Shown here: positions 30,415 through 42,467 of the stretch, piece after piece
Layout of the letters: every line of letters begins with the position of its first letter
Numbering within the stretch: the first letter of the stretch is position 1
Origin: Rhodanobacter sp.
GTDB lineage: Bacteria; Pseudomonadota; Gammaproteobacteria; Xanthomonadales; Rhodanobacteraceae
NCBI GenBank assembly: GCA_024711345.1
Contig: JANJTA010000008.1
Span: 59,470 to 123,469 of the forward strand
DNA length: 64,000 nucleotides
Direction of reading: 5' to 3'
Notes under the pieces: generated by a model
Database searches by the model: none
What the model was told of the DNA's origin: nothing
What the model saw: only the letters and a program-made list of their open reading frames with translations
Made by a program: the position numbers and the translations under genes

Positions 30415-31511
30415 CGCTGTTCAACATCAAGCGCGTCGACCGGCTGGTCGCGCTGAGCGTGCTCGGCTCGATCCTGATGGTGTGGCTGGTGCTGACCGGC
30501 TTCGACGCGGTGACCCAGCTGCTGCGCCAGCTCGGCAACGTCGGCAAGCACGGCTACACGCTGAGCAATGCGGTGGCCTACGTGCTGGTGACCTTCCCGC
30601 GCCGCGCCTACGAGATGTTCGGCAACGCCGCGCTGATCGGCGGCCTGCTCGGCCTGGGCGGACTGGCGGGCACCGGCGAGCTGACCGCGCTGCGCGCGGC
30701 CGGCATGTCGCGCCTGCGCATCGCCGGCTCGGCGGCCGGCGTGGTCGCGGTGCTGATCGTCGGCGTGGTGGTCATGGGCGAGACGCTGGCGCCGTGGGGC
30801 GACCAGCAGGCGCAGGCGATGCAGCTGCGCGCGAAGACCGGCAGCCTCGGCATGGGCACCAGCAGCGGGCTGTGGGCGCGCGACGGCAATGACGTGATCA
30901 ATGCCCGCGGCACCTCGTTGAAGCAGCACGACGGCGTCGGCGCGGTGCAGCTCAGCGACGTGCGCGTGTTCACCTTCGGTGCGGACGGCAAGCTCAGCCG
31001 CTTCGTCTGGGGCAAGACCGCCGAGCACAACGGCAAGCAATGGGTGCTGCACGATGCGCGCGTCACCACGCTGGATGCGCAGGGCACGCATGCCAGCACC
31101 GCCGCCGCGCTGCCGTGGCGCTCCAGCCTCGATCCGCAGGTACTGGCGCAGTCGGTGATCCAGCCGCAATACCTCTCCATGCGCGACCTGCGCCGCAACA
31201 TGGATTACCTGGAAGGCAACGGCCAGAGCCCGGGCACCTATGCGGTAGCGTTCTGGGGCCGCGCGCTGTATCCGCTCAACGTGCTGGTGCTGGTGCTGTG
31301 CGCGATGCCGTTCGCGTTCGGCTCGCTGCGCTCCGGCGGGCTGGGCAAGCGCATGTTCATCGGCATCCTGCTCGCGCTCGGCTGGTACTTCCTGCAGCAG
31401 GCGATGGTCAATTTCGGCACCGTGTACGGCATGCCGCCGCTGCTGGCGAACCTGCTGCCGGCGCTGATCCTGGTGGCGGCGGCCTGGCTGTATTTCCGCC
31501 GGCGCGTCTGA
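30411..31511 (+). CDS. lptG: LPS export permease LptG
   Basis: Partner half-permease of LptF (YjgQ family), 366 residues with the same 3 + jellyroll + 3 membrane layout. It starts [20 protein letters not shown] and ends in a membrane segment with the basic tail LYFRRRV. Four-base overlap with lptF implies coupled translation and equal amounts of both subunits. LptD, the outer-membrane end of the same machine, is encoded at 12700. Confidence 0.97.
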   Translation: MTLFNIKRVDRLVALSVLGSILMVWLVLTGFDAVTQLLRQLGNVGKHGYTLSNAVAYVLVTFPRRAYEMFGNAALIGGLLGLGGLAGTGELTALRAAGMSRLRIAGSAAGVVAVLIVGVVVMGETLAPWGDQQAQAMQLRAKTGSLGMGTSSGLWARDGNDVINARGTSLKQHDGVGAVQLSDVRVFTFGADGKLSRFVWGKTAEHNGKQWVLHDARVTTLDAQGTHASTAAALPWRSSLDPQVLAQSVIQPQYLSMRDLRRNMDYLEGNGQSPGTYAVAFWGRALYPLNVLVLVLCAMPFAFGSLRSGGLGKRMFIGILLALGWYFLQQAMVNFGTVYGMPPLLANLLPALILVAAAWLYFRRRV

Positions 31512-31595
31512 GCACATCGACGACCCCACGCGCACTTGCCCGCGGCGCCGGATGCGACCAAGCTGCCATTCTTTGCCGGCAGCGAGAGGTGAGTC

Positions 31596-32615
<1,020 letters not shown>

Positions 32616-32715
32616 GCGCAGGCGCGGCCCGCCGCGGAGGGAGCCGCGGGGCAGATGTCGAATCCGCCCGGCGCCGTTCGTCGCCTGCGGGCCAGGCCCG
32701 TCGAGGAATGAACCC

Positions 32716-33258
32716 ATGCGCCAGTTGATCTCCCACCTGTTCATCTCGCTCGATGGCGTCGTCGAGGCGCCGGACCGGTTCCTGCGCAAGGATCTGTACC
32801 CGGATCTTTCGCTGTTCGACGACGAAACGGTGGGCGGGCAGGATGCCGTGCTGCTCGGGCGCCGGACCTACGAGGAATGGGCAAGGTTCTGGCCCGGCGC
32901 CGACATCGAGCCGTTCGCCAGCTTCATCAACCGGGTGCCGAAACATGTCGTTTCGAGCAACCTGACGAGGCTCGACTGGTCGGGATCGAGCCTGCTGCCC
33001 GGCAATCCCGTCGAGCAGGTTGCGGCGCTCAAGCAGCGTGTCGGCGGGGGGATCGGCGTGCATGGCAGCATCAGCCTGGTGCAGGCCCTGCTGGCAGCCG
33101 GGCTGCTGGATGAGTTGCGCTTCATCCTGTGCCCGGTGGTGGTCGGACAGGGACGCCGCCTGCTGTCCCGCGAAGGCGGCCCCATCCAGCTCGAGCTGCA
33201 CTCGGCGCGAACCACGCCGCATGGACTGCAGTACCTGGTCTACCGGCCGCGCGCCTGA
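32716..33258 (+). CDS. Dihydrofolate reductase/RibD C-terminal-like protein
   Basis: A 180-residue single-domain protein of the RibD C-terminal (DHFR-like) family. It starts MRQLISHLFISLDGVVEAPDRF. It includes VLLGRRTYEEWARFWPG (about 48-64) and ends with the conserved block LRFILCPVVVGQGRRLL (about 133). Many such stand-alone proteins are NADPH-dependent reductases of unknown substrate; this one lacks the deaminase half of RibD. ATG 32716 has GAGGAA upstream. Confidence 0.88.
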   Translation: MRQLISHLFISLDGVVEAPDRFLRKDLYPDLSLFDDETVGGQDAVLLGRRTYEEWARFWPGADIEPFASFINRVPKHVVSSNLTRLDWSGSSLLPGNPVEQVAALKQRVGGGIGVHGSISLVQALLAAGLLDELRFILCPVVVGQGRRLLSREGGPIQLELHSARTTPHGLQYLVYRPRA

Positions 33259-33419
33259 CCGACGTCCGCGGCGCATCCCGCCAACCCCGTTGTGCCGTCG
33301 GCTGCGTTGAATCGGTGACCGGCATCCGCTTGGGCCGGAATCGTCGCCGACGCTTGGCTGTGTGCCCGTCGTGTTCCACTTACACTGTGCCGGCCTCACG
33401 GCGCTCAGGGGAGAAACGC

Positions 33420-36400
33420 ATGCTTGCTCGAACACTCGGACTGCTGGGCCTGTGGTTGCTGCTGGCGGCGCCGCTGCCGGCCCAGGAGGTGCCGCCGGCG
33501 CTGCGCGACTGGCAGGGCTGGGTGCTGCACGACGTGCCGCAGCACGATTGCCCGTTCCTCGTCGGCCAGACGCCGAATGCCGCCAATCGCCAGTGCGCGT
33601 GGCCCGGCGAGTTGATCCTCGATGCCGGCAAGGACGGTGGTCGCTTCAGCCTGGAGCTGCGCGTGGACGCACCGAGCTGGGTGGCGCTGCCCGGCGATGC
33701 ACGCAACTGGCCGCAGCAAGTCAGCGCGAACGGTCAGCCGGCTGCCGTGCTGCAGCGAGGCGATCAACCGATGCTGTGGCTGGCGCCCGGCGACTACCAG
33801 TTGCGCGGCATGCTGCCGTGGACGACGCGTCCGGCGCGACTGCGCGTGCCCTCGGCGATCGGGCTGGTGGCGCTGAGCATCGACGGCACGGCGGTGACGC
33901 GCATCGAGCGCAATGGCGAGCAGCTCACCCTGGGCGAGGCAGCCGCCGCGCAGCGTGCCGCCGACGCGCTGTCGCTGCGCGTGTACCGGCGCCTCGCCGA
34001 TGGGCTGCCGTCCACACTGGAGACGCGGCTGCAGTTCAACGTCGCCGGCAGCGCGCGCGAGCAGTCGCTGGGCCCGGTGCTGCCCGCGGGTTTCGTGGCC
34101 ACCGCCTTGTCCGGCGATCTTCCCGCGCGGCTGGAGAACGACGGCCAGTTGCGCGTGCAGCTGCGGCCCGGCCAGTGGACGATCACGCTGCAGGCGCGCG
34201 GCGCCGCGCCGCTGGCGAAGGTGGCGCTGAAACTGCCGGCGACGCCGTGGCCGCGACAGGAAGTGTGGAGCTACGCCGACGATCCGGCGCTGCGCAACAC
34301 CCGGGTGGAAGGCCGCGCCACCGACGCGGCGCAGGCCGGTGTGCCGGGCGCGTGGCGCGAGCTGCCGGCGTTCGTGCTGGACGATGGCACAGGCCTGGCG
34401 ATCGAGCAGGGCACGCGCGGCGACGAGGGCGGCAAGGGCGACCAGCTGCACCTGCAGCGCCAGCTGTGGCTGGATTTCGACGGCGCCGGGCTCAGCGTGG
34501 CCGACCGCCTCAGCGGCGAACTGCGTCATCACCAGCGCCTCGACGTGGCGGCACCGTGGCAATTGCAGCGCGCCAGCCAGAGTGGCGAACCGCTGCTGGT
34601 CAGCAAGGGACCGGACGGCCGCAGCGGCGTCGAGCTGCGCGAGCAGCAGCTCGATCTCGACGCCGGTTTGCGCCTGCCCACGCACCGCGGCGCCATCCCC
34701 AGCGCCGGCTGGCAGCTGCCGCTGGAATCCATCGACGCCACCTTGCACCTGCCGCACGGCTACCGCCTGCTCGGCGCCACCGGCGTGGACCGCTCACCCG
34801 ATTCGTGGGTGGCGCAGTGGAGCCTGCTCGACCTGTTCGTGCTGGCGCTGATCGCGCTGCTGGCCGGGCGCCTGCTCGGCTGGCCGTGGGCGTTGCCGGC
34901 CGCCGGCTACCTCGCGCTGGCGCAGCACGAGGCCGCCGCGCCGCTGTGGACACTGGCGGTGACGCTGGCGCTGGCGCTGCTGTTGCGCGCCTTGCCGGAA
35001 GGGCGCTTGCGCCTGGCGGCGCGTGCCGGCGCGGTGGCCGTCTTCGCGCTGGCGGTGTTGTGGACGCTGCCGTTTGCCGCCACGCAGTTGCAGTACGCAC
35101 TGCATCCGCAGCTGGAGGGCGGCAACCTGGTCCGCGTCGTTTCGGCGGGTTATGCCGCGCAGGACGAGATGTTGGCCGGAGCTCCGCCGAAGGTCATGGT
35201 CCAGATGGCGCCGCCACCCGCGGCGCCGCCGGCGGCTGGCGACGCGGCGATGCGAGCGGCGGCGGAGGTGTCGCGCGCTGCCTCGAAGGCGACTCTGGAG
35301 GCCGTAAGCGTGACGGGCGCGAGCCTGTCGTCGCCGCAACGGCGCAGCGACGCGGTCGACAACCGCAGCGTGACCCAGGCCGGCGCCGGCACGCCGCATT
35401 GGGACCAGGGCAACGACTATCGGCTCGGCTGGTCCGGTCCGGTGACCGCGCAGCAGAGCACGCGCCTGGTGATCGCGCCGGCCTGGCTGGTGCGGCTGCT
35501 GCGGGTGGCGATGGTGGGCTTGCTGGCGTTGTTGCTGGCCGGGCTGGTGCCGCTGTTGCTGACGCCGCTGCGCGGCGGCTGGCGCGACTGGCGTAGCAGC
35601 GGTATGGCCAGCGCGACCTTGCTGGCCATCGCCCTGCTGCCCGGCGGCGTGCATGCGCAAAGCCTGCCCGGCCCGGATCTGCTGAACCAGCTGCGCGGCC
35701 GACTGACCGAAGCGCCGAAGTGCGCGCCGACCTGCGCCGCGCTGGCGCAGGCGCAATTGCAGGCCAGCGGCGACACGCTGAGCATGGAGCTGGAGGCGCA
35801 CGCCGGCGCGGCGGTCGCGTTGCCGTTGCCGCAGGCCGACGACGCGCTGCAACTGCTCGATGTCGCCGTGGACGGTCGTGCCGACGCACCGCTCAGCCAG
35901 CGCGGCGACCAGTTGCTGCTGCGGCTGGAACGCGGCGTGCACCGGGTCAGCCTGCGCTATCGCATCGGCACGGCGGACAGCGCCAGCCTGCGCTTCGCGC
36001 TGCGCCCGCAGCGTCTCACCTTCGGCGGCCAGGGTTGGTCGATCGCCGGGGTCGACGATGGCCGCCTGCTGGGTGACAGCATCGCGCTGCAGCGCCTGCG
36101 CACGGCCAGTGACGGCAAGAACCTGCCGCCGACGCAAAGCTTTCCCCCGTACGTGCGGCTGACCCGCCGCCTGCAGCTGGGCGTGGACTGGACCGTCGAG
36201 AACACCGTCGAGCGCATCGCCCCGCAGGACGGCGGCTTCGGCGTCGCGCTGCCGCTGCTGCCGGGCGAACATCCGCTGGGCGACGGCGTGCTGGTGAAGG
36301 ACGGCCGCATCCACGTCACCTTCAACGCGAACAGCGATGAAGTGAGCTGGACCAGCCGGCTCGACCACGCTTCGACGCTGGCGCTCGAGGCGCCGGCGCT

Positions 36401-37532
36401 GGGCGAACGCGCCGAGGTGTGGGAGGTTCACGCCGCGCCGATGTGGCACGTGGGCGCCAAGGGCGTGCCGACCAGCGCCAGCGACGAGGGACTGCGGTAT
36501 CAGCCACTGCCCGGCGAGAGGCTGCAACTCACCTTCAGTCAGCCGGCCGCGGTCGCCGGCGACAGCCTGGCGTTCGACGGCGTGCAGGTGGGCAGCCGCG
36601 CCGGCGAGCGCGCCACCGAAACCACGCTGGGCCTGCGTGCCCGCAGCACGCGCGGCGGAGAGCACGCGATCGGCCTGCCGGCCGGCGCCGAACTGCTGGA
36701 CGCGAGCCGCGACGGCGAGCCGATCAACCTGGCCGTGCGCGACGGCAAACTGAGCCTGCCGCTGCTGCCGGGCGAACACGGCTACACGCTGCGCCTGCGC
36801 GAGCCGCACGGCGTCGCCGCGCGCACGCGCACCCCCGCGTTCGCGCTGCACGCGCCGGTGGCGAACATCGACCTCTCGCTGCAGCTGCCGCAGGATCGCT
36901 GGGTACTGTGGGCGTGGGGGCCGACTACCGGGCCGGCGGTGCTGTACTGGTCGCAGCTGGTCGTGCTGCTGCTCGCCGCGTGGCTGCTCGCCCGCTACGC
37001 GCCCACGCCGCTGCGTTTCCGGCACTGGCTGCTGCTCGGGCTGGGTTTCTCCGCGTTCGCCTGGAGCGCCTACGCGCTGGTGGTGGCGTGGCTGATCCTG
37101 CTCGGCCTGCGCGCGCGCGGTACACCGTCGGAGCGGCTGGGTGACCGTGCGTTCAATCTCATGCAGCTGGGCCTCGCGCTGCTCACCGTGCTGGCGCTGG
37201 TGGTGTTGATCGGCGCGGTGCCGAAGGGCCTGCTCGGGTTGCCGGACATGCATGTGGCCGGCAACGCCTCCAACGCGTGGAACCTGCGCTGGTTCGCCGA
37301 CCAGAGCGCTGGCGTGCTGCCCGGCGCCGGCGTGTTCAGCGTTTCGCTGTGGGTCTACAAGCTGGCCATGCTGGCGTGGGCGCTGTGGCTGGCCTGGTCG
37401 CTGATCGACTGGCTGCGCTGGGCTTTCGAGGCGTGGACGCGCGGCGGCTACTGGCGCAAGCGCAAGCCCAAGCCCGGCGCGACGCCGCCGCAGCTGCCGC
37501 GCGCGACCACGGAAACGCCGCCGCATGCCTGA
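33420..37532 (+). CDS. Very large inner-membrane protein with two periplasmic modules
   Basis: A 1370-residue protein I cannot assign to a characterised family. It has a signal peptide (about 1-22) and a beta-rich periplasmic module (about 25-460), followed by a cluster of membrane segments (about 465-560). A Pro/Ala loop (about 590-655) and two more segments come next. One of these (about 728-746, [16 protein letters not shown]) looks like a second signal peptide. A second beta-rich module (about 750-1160) and about six C-terminal membrane segments complete it. This suggests fusion of two similar proteins. ATG 33420 has AGGGGAGA upstream. It overlaps prmC by eight bases. Confidence 0.85.
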   Translation: MLARTLGLLGLWLLLAAPLPAQEVPPALRDWQGWVLHDVPQHDCPFLVGQTPNAANRQCAWPGELILDAGKDGGRFSLELRVDAPSWVALPGDARNWPQQVSANGQPAAVLQRGDQPMLWLAPGDYQLRGMLPWTTRPARLRVPSAIGLVALSIDGTAVTRIERNGEQLTLGEAAAAQRAADALSLRVYRRLADGLPSTLETRLQFNVAGSAREQSLGPVLPAGFVATALSGDLPARLENDGQLRVQLRPGQWTITLQARGAAPLAKVALKLPATPWPRQEVWSYADDPALRNTRVEGRATDAAQAGVPGAWRELPAFVLDDGTGLAIEQGTRGDEGGKGDQLHLQRQLWLDFDGAGLSVADRLSGELRHHQRLDVAAPWQLQRASQSGEPLLVSKGPDGRSGVELREQQLDLDAGLRLPTHRGAIPSAGWQLPLESIDATLHLPHGYRLLGATGVDRSPDSWVAQWSLLDLFVLALIALLAGRLLGWPWALPAAGYLALAQHEAAAPLWTLAVTLALALLLRALPEGRLRLAARAGAVAVFALAVLWTLPFAATQLQYALHPQLEGGNLVRVVSAGYAAQDEMLAGAPPKVMVQMAPPPAAPPAAGDAAMRAAAEVSRAASKATLEAVSVTGASLSSPQRRSDAVDNRSVTQAGAGTPHWDQGNDYRLGWSGPVTAQQSTRLVIAPAWLVRLLRVAMVGLLALLLAGLVPLLLTPLRGGWRDWRSSGMASATLLAIALLPGGVHAQSLPGPDLLNQLRGRLTEAPKCAPTCAALAQAQLQASGDTLSMELEAHAGAAVALPLPQADDALQLLDVAVDGRADAPLSQRGDQLLLRLERGVHRVSLRYRIGTADSASLRFALRPQRLTFGGQGWSIAGVDDGRLLGDSIALQRLRTASDGKNLPPTQSFPPYVRLTRRLQLGVDWTVENTVERIAPQDGGFGVALPLLPGEHPLGDGVLVKDGRIHVTFNANSDEVSWTSRLDHASTLALEAPALGERAEVWEVHAAPMWHVGAKGVPTSASDEGLRYQPLPGERLQLTFSQPAAVAGDSLAFDGVQVGSRAGERATETTLGLRARSTRGGEHAIGLPAGAELLDASRDGEPINLAVRDGKLSLPLLPGEHGYTLRLREPHGVAARTRTPAFALHAPVANIDLSLQLPQDRWVLWAWGPTTGPAVLYWSQLVVLLLAAWLLARYAPTPLRFRHWLLLGLGFSAFAWSAYALVVAWLILLGLRARGTPSERLGDRAFNLMQLGLALLTVLALVVLIGAVPKGLLGLPDMHVAGNASNAWNLRWFADQSAGVLPGAGVFSVSLWVYKLAMLAWALWLAWSLIDWLRWAFEAWTRGGYWRKRKPKPGATPPQLPRATTETPPHA

Positions 37533-38346
37533 CGTGCGTGCCATGTTGGCGGCCGCGGTGGCGCGCCTCGGCGAGCGCGCCGATGCCGAGGCGCTGTTGC
37601 TGCATGTGTTGCAGCAGCCGCGCAGCTGGCTGTTTGCGCACGCCGACGACGAATTGGATATGGACGTCCAGACGGCTTTTTCGGCGCTGGTCGAACGCCG
37701 CGCCGCAGGCGAGCCGGTGGCCTACATCACTGGTCGGCGCGGCTTCTGGTCGCTGGAGCTGGAAGTGACGCCGGCCACGCTGATCCCGCGCCCGGAGACC
37801 GAATTGCTGGTGGAACTGGCGCTGCAGCGCCTGCCGTCCGTAGCCGCCTGCAGCGTGGCCGACCTCGGCACCGGCAGTGGCGCGGTCGCGCTGGCGATTG
37901 CGCGCGAGCGACCACGTGCCCGGGTGGTCGCCACCGACGCCAGCGCCGCCGCCCTCGCTGTCGCCCAGCGCAATGCGCAACGCCTGGGCCTCCGCAACGT
38001 GGCCTTCGTGCACGGCGACTGGCTGGCGCCGCTGGCCGGCCAGCACTTCGACCTGATCGTCTCCAACCCCCCATACATCGAAGCCGCCGACCCGCACCTG
38101 GCGCAAGGCGACCTGCGCTTCGAGCCGCCCGCGGCACTTGCCTCCGGCCCCGACGGCCTCGACGCCATCCGCCGCATCGTGCGCGACGCCCGCGCCCACC
38201 TGCATCCCGACGGCTGGCTGCTGTTCGAGCACGGCTGGAACCAGGGCGAAGCGTCGCGCAACCTGCTCGCCGAGGCCGGCTACGCCGAAGTGTTCACGGC
38301 GCAGGACTTGGAATCGCGCGATCGGGTGAGTGGTGGCAGGGTGTGA
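37525..38346 (+). CDS. prmC: Peptide chain release factor N5-glutamine methyltransferase
   Basis: PrmC (HemK) methylates the glutamine of the GGQ motif in RF1 and RF2. The 273-residue product has the N-terminal helical domain, then SAM motif [16 protein letters not shown] (about 112) and the catalytic NPPY motif in [11 protein letters not shown] (about 175). It usually sits beside prfA; here it follows the 1370-residue membrane protein with an eight-base overlap. Confidence 0.95.
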   Translation: MPDVRAMLAAAVARLGERADAEALLLHVLQQPRSWLFAHADDELDMDVQTAFSALVERRAAGEPVAYITGRRGFWSLELEVTPATLIPRPETELLVELALQRLPSVAACSVADLGTGSGAVALAIARERPRARVVATDASAAALAVAQRNAQRLGLRNVAFVHGDWLAPLAGQHFDLIVSNPPYIEAADPHLAQGDLRFEPPAALASGPDGLDAIRRIVRDARAHLHPDGWLLFEHGWNQGEASRNLLAEAGYAEVFTAQDLESRDRVSGGRV

Positions 38347-38457
38347 GCTGTTTGTCGGCTCAGTCGGGACGGTGAGCAATGCGGAACTGGAGTGGGCGGA
38401 ACGGTTGGCCATGGGTCACGCAGGCTGGCAATGGAAGAGGGCGTTGAACTTCCGGCA

Positions 38458-38856
38458 TTAGCTTGGTTGATCATCCTCGAAATCCATCCACGCATAGCGT
38501 TCACCGTTGATACGTTCTTCAACGGGTTCTTCGCGGTGAGATCCTGTCGCGGTAACCCAAAAGCTTGCCTCCGCGCGTAAAAACTCCCGATAGTTGCTGG
38601 GCAATGTACCCTCGTGTCTTGCCCAACGCAGTGCTCCGGGTTCAAATTGGCTGTTGAGCGGCAAGTTCTGCTTACCGGCGATGATGCGCTCCACTAGGGG
38701 GAGCAATTCGCTGTGAATTCCGTACGGATCGCCAAGTGGTACATCGCGCTTGATGATCTGGCAGACCAGCCTTGCTTCACGCTGCACGCGCACCTGATCG
38801 ACCTCACTGAAGCTCCAGCCATTCTTTTCGTCCAGTTTGACTAATTTTCTATGCAT
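38458..38856 (-). CDS. Putative immunity protein for the upstream toxin
   Basis: A 132-residue soluble protein without recognisable motifs, starting MHRKLVKLDEKNGWSFSEVD and ending in an acidic tail (MDFEDDQPS). It begins ten bases after the stop of the toxin-like gene, on the same strand, and shares its low G+C. Position, size, composition and lack of signal peptide fit a cognate immunity protein, but nothing in the sequence proves it. Confidence 0.6.
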   Translation of the reverse strand: MHRKLVKLDEKNGWSFSEVDQVRVQREARLVCQIIKRDVPLGDPYGIHSELLPLVERIIAGKQNLPLNSQFEPGALRWARHEGTLPSNYREFLRAEASFWVTATGSHREEPVEERINGERYAWMDFEDDQPS

Positions 38857-38866
38857 GGCGTGGTTC

Positions 38867-40234
38867 CTAGGGAAATTTTATGCTTGTACGGCTTGGAGCA
38901 TTGAATGAGCTTCGATCGGTAAGAAGCGTTTGCACTTTGCCGCCATTTTGTTCCCAGCCGTTCTGGCTTGTGGGGGCAATGCGTGACGTATAGGACATGC
39001 TTGGATGGATGGCTGTTATTTGCACGACATCAAATTCGCCGGCCTGCTGGCTTTCGAGTGGAAGCCCAAGACAATCACCTATTTGATCCGCGTTCAAACC
39101 GCGCAGAGATTCCATTTCTGTTTTGCTCATCCAAAATTCTGAATTGCGTCCTGGCATGGAGTTCTTTGGTACCAGCTTGTAGAACTTATCGCCTATTTGA
39201 ACGGGATTGGCCACTGGCCGCGTTGATCCGCTTTCCATAAGCTGCCTGGTCTTCAGGATTGCTTCGTCCTTGGTGAATCCCTGTTTTTGGTATTGGCTGA
39301 CCATGCTGCGCCCCTCGGGAGTGAGCATCGGGTTTTCATTGATTCCATGCGTTCTGTATGACCGGTATCCGTCAGGAGCTGGCTTTCTTACGGGCTCCCT
39401 TACGGTATCCCCTGGTTCTGGAGCCCTCTTGGAAGCTTGAGGGTTGTTCGGTTTGGTGGTGGCCGTCTCGTCGCTCGAGCTTCCACGTGTAGCTTGTAAA
39501 GCTCTTTCGCTTATCTGTTTGTCTGCCTTCAGCTTCCCCTCATTCCTCACCATCCACTCCGCGAACCTCGGCCCGACCTTGCTGCCGCGCACGCTCTCGG
39601 CGAGTTCGCGCATGCTGCCACGGCCTTTGGCCAGGTAGGCGACGATGCCCATCAGCAGCAGGACGAACACGGCGACGTGCGCGCGGGCGATCTTCTCGGC
39701 GGCGTGGTGGAGCGCGAGCTGGTCGATGCGGATCGGCTGCTGCGGCAGCGGCGGTGCGGTGACGGCCTGCCAGGCCTGGTGAATGCCGGCCCAGTAGTCG
39801 CGGGTGATCCCGGGCATGTCGCTGACGACGTACTCGGCCAGCGCCTTCAGGCCCATGGCGATCAGGATCCACTCGCCGACCTGGGCGCCAGCGCCGGCGC
39901 CGACGACGACACCGGGTACCGCGCCGGCCCCGACGCCACCGATACCCCCCGCGATGCCGCCGATCAGGGCGCCGCCGCCGGTGGTGGTGAGCATGACGAT
40001 GAGGCACTGGCGCAGCACTTCCACGATGTCGTTCACGACACCCTGAAGATTCAGGTCGCGGAAGTCGCGCAGGATCCAGTAGGCCGCCAGTCCCTCGGAA
40101 AGCCTGATCGCCTGCCGCACGCTGTCAGCGCGAGCCGAGACCAGCTTTGCCTTGCCGCGGATGCCGGCGGTGTGCCGGTCGGCCCAGCGTTCCAGCTGCT
40201 GCCACGAGTCGAGCATCCCGCCCGTCGATGCCAT
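38867..40234 (-). CDS. Probable polymorphic toxin (Gly-zipper N-terminus, variable C-terminus)
   Basis: The 455-residue product has two halves. Residues 1-230 are GC-rich and contain a long glycine-zipper hydrophobic stretch (about 85-130, GGIAGGIGGVGAGAVPGVVV) and another membrane-like segment (about 188-206), resembling DUF6861-type toxin N-termini. Residues 232-455 are encoded by low-GC DNA, hydrophilic, and contain GDKFYKLVPKNSMPGRNSEFWMS and a tail ending SFNAPSRTSIKFP; the activity is not recognisable. One 60-base block in the N-terminal part (39901-39960) is 78 % G+C and one in the C-terminal part (39121-39180) is 43 %. ATG 40234 has AGGGAG upstream. No secretion system genes are nearby. 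Confidence 0.65.
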   Translation of the reverse strand: MASTGGMLDSWQQLERWADRHTAGIRGKAKLVSARADSVRQAIRLSEGLAAYWILRDFRDLNLQGVVNDIVEVLRQCLIVMLTTTGGGALIGGIAGGIGGVGAGAVPGVVVGAGAGAQVGEWILIAMGLKALAEYVVSDMPGITRDYWAGIHQAWQAVTAPPLPQQPIRIDQLALHHAAEKIARAHVAVFVLLLMGIVAYLAKGRGSMRELAESVRGSKVGPRFAEWMVRNEGKLKADKQISERALQATRGSSSDETATTKPNNPQASKRAPEPGDTVREPVRKPAPDGYRSYRTHGINENPMLTPEGRSMVSQYQKQGFTKDEAILKTRQLMESGSTRPVANPVQIGDKFYKLVPKNSMPGRNSEFWMSKTEMESLRGLNADQIGDCLGLPLESQQAGEFDVVQITAIHPSMSYTSRIAPTSQNGWEQNGGKVQTLLTDRSSFNAPSRTSIKFP

Positions 40235-40431
40235 TGACACTCCCTGTGCGCATGATTCCCGTGCCAGGCCCGCAAGGTAACCCGGCGGCGTTGGCAGATA
40301 CTCTGCTGCCGTTCACCCAAATGATGTAGGTCGATGGCGCTTTCGCTGTCCCGCCTTTGCCGCGGCCGCGTCGGTCGATGGAGGGCGTGGTCGCGCGGGC
40401 AGCGGGGGTTCCCGCCGACCCGGCGACGCGC

Positions 40432-42321
40432 TCAGGCGCTGGCCTGGCTCAGGGTTTCCGCCTGCGGGAAGCGTGCGCGGATCGCGTGGCGGATGCCGGG
40501 CAGGTCGAGGCCGGCCATGCTCAGCACTTCCTCGCGGCTGCCGTGTTCGAGGTAGGCGTCGGGCAGGCCCAGGTGCAGGATCGGCAGCACGATGCCGTGC
40601 GCGGTCAGGCATTCGGCCACGGCGGAGCCGGCGCCGCCGGCGACCGCGTTGTCTTCCAGGGTGACGAAGGCGTCGTGGGTCTTCGCCAGTTCCACGATCA
40701 GTGCTTCATCCAGCGGTTTCACGAAGCGCATGTTGACCAGGGTGGCGTCGAATTCGGCGGCGATCGCCGCGGCGGGCGCCAGCATCGCGCCGAAGCTGAG
40801 CAGGGCCAGGCCATGGCCGCGTCGGCGCAATTCGGCCTTGCCGATCGGCAAGGTGTCGAGTTCCTGGTGGATGGCCACGCCGGGGCCAAGGCCGCGCGGG
40901 TAGCGGATGGCGGCGGGGCCGGCATGCTGGAAGCCGGTGGAGAGCATCATGCGGCATTCGTTCTCGTCGGCCGGCGCCATGATGACCATGTTCGGCAGGC
41001 AGCGCAGGTAGGTCAGGTCGAAGCTGCCCGCATGGGTGGCGCCGTCGGGGCCGACCACGCCGGCCCGGTCGATGGCGAAGGTGACGTCGAGGTTCTGCAG
41101 CGCCACGTCGTGGATCGCCTGGTCGTAGGCGCGCTGCAGGAAGGTGGAGTAGATCGCCACCACCGGTTTGGCGCCTTCGCAGGCCATGCCGGCGGCCAGC
41201 GTCACCGCGTGCTGCTCGGCGATCGCCACGTCGAAGTAGCGCTCGGGGTACTCCTTCGAGAAACGCACCAGGCCGGAGCCCTCGCGCATCGCCGGAGTGA
41301 TCCCCAGCAGGCGCTCGTCGGCGGCGGCCTGGTCGCACAGCCAGTCGCCGAAGACGTCGGTGTAGCTGGGCCTGACCGGCGCAGCCTTCTTGACCACGCC
41401 GGCTTCGGGGTCGAACGGGCCGACCGCGTGGTACTCGATCTGCGCCTGCTCGGCCGGCGCGTAGCCCTTGCCCTTGGTGGTGATCACGTGCAGCAGCTGC
41501 GGGCCGGGCAGGTTCTTCACCGTGCGCAGCGCCTGCAGCAGTTGCGGGATGTTGTGGCCGTCGATCGGGCCGGTGTAGTGGAAGCCCAGCTCCTCGAACA
41601 GCGTGGAGGGCACGAACATGCCCTTGGCGTGCTCCTCCCAGCGCTTGAACCAGCGGCCGGCGAAGGACTGCTTCGGGATCGCCCGCTTGGCCCGCTCGCG
41701 CACCGCATTGAGGCGCCGGCTGGCCATCGCGCGGGCCATCATCTTGGTCAGCGCACCGACGTTCTCGCTGATCGACATGCCGTTGTCGTTGAACACCACC
41801 AGCATGTCCGGCTCGACGTCGCCGCCGTGGTTGAGCGCCTCGAAGGCCATGCCGGCGGTCATCGCGCCGTCGCCGATCACCGCCACCACCTTGCGATGGT
41901 CGCCCTTGCGCTGCGCGGCGATCGCCATGCCCAGCGCGGCCGAGATCGAGGTGGACGAGTGGCCGACGCCGAAGGTGTCGTACTCGCTTTCCTCGCGGCG
42001 CGGGAACGGCGCCAGGCCGTCCTTCTTCTTGATCGTGGTGATGCGGTCGCGGCGGCCGGTGAGGATCTTGTGCGGGTAGCACTGGTGGCCGACGTCCCAT
42101 ACCAGGCGGTCGTGCGGGGTGTCGAATTCGTGGTGCAGCGTCACGGTCAGTTCCACCACGCCCAGGCCGGCGCCGAAATGGCCGCCGGAGCTGGCCACCG
42201 CCTCGATCAGGTACTGGCGCAGCTCGTCGGCGACGGCAGGCAGATCCTCGTCGCTCACGCGGCGCAGGTCGGCCGGCGTCTCGATCGACGCCAGGTGGGG
42301 GTAGTGGGAAAGGTCGTTCAT
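40432..42321 (-). CDS. dxs: 1-deoxy-D-xylulose-5-phosphate synthase
   Basis: A thiamine-diphosphate enzyme joining pyruvate and glyceraldehyde 3-phosphate to DXP, the entry to isoprenoid, thiamine and vitamin B6 synthesis. The 629-residue product has [14 protein letters not shown] (about 123), the ThDP motif [18 protein letters not shown] (about 153) and [15 protein letters not shown] (about 426). Length and motifs are normal. It is transcribed alone. Confidence 0.98.
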   Translation of the reverse strand: MNDLSHYPHLASIETPADLRRVSDEDLPAVADELRQYLIEAVASSGGHFGAGLGVVELTVTLHHEFDTPHDRLVWDVGHQCYPHKILTGRRDRITTIKKKDGLAPFPRREESEYDTFGVGHSSTSISAALGMAIAAQRKGDHRKVVAVIGDGAMTAGMAFEALNHGGDVEPDMLVVFNDNGMSISENVGALTKMMARAMASRRLNAVRERAKRAIPKQSFAGRWFKRWEEHAKGMFVPSTLFEELGFHYTGPIDGHNIPQLLQALRTVKNLPGPQLLHVITTKGKGYAPAEQAQIEYHAVGPFDPEAGVVKKAAPVRPSYTDVFGDWLCDQAAADERLLGITPAMREGSGLVRFSKEYPERYFDVAIAEQHAVTLAAGMACEGAKPVVAIYSTFLQRAYDQAIHDVALQNLDVTFAIDRAGVVGPDGATHAGSFDLTYLRCLPNMVIMAPADENECRMMLSTGFQHAGPAAIRYPRGLGPGVAIHQELDTLPIGKAELRRRGHGLALLSFGAMLAPAAAIAAEFDATLVNMRFVKPLDEALIVELAKTHDAFVTLEDNAVAGGAGSAVAECLTAHGIVLPILHLGLPDAYLEHGSREEVLSMAGLDLPGIRHAIRARFPQAETLSQASA

Positions 42322-42467
42322 CCGCGTATTGTTGGTCCAGCGGCGGGGCGGGGCAAGGGCGGCCAGATGAACGGACGAGGGCGAGGCCGCTGCAGGGGGT
42401 TCTCCACGTGGCGCATACGTTCGCGCGACGACGCTGGGCGAGGTTCTCCAGCTACGGGAAATCCGTC

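Noticed and set aside
35190..35390. TonB-dependent receptor plug domain in the 1370-residue protein
   Set aside because: Only a short [13 protein letters not shown] similarity exists; no plug or barrel follows, and the protein has inner-membrane segments.
38867..40234. Type VI or contact-dependent secretion cluster
   Set aside because: No VgrG, PAAR, Hcp, Rhs or two-partner secretion gene lies in the window; only the toxin-like gene and its partner are present.
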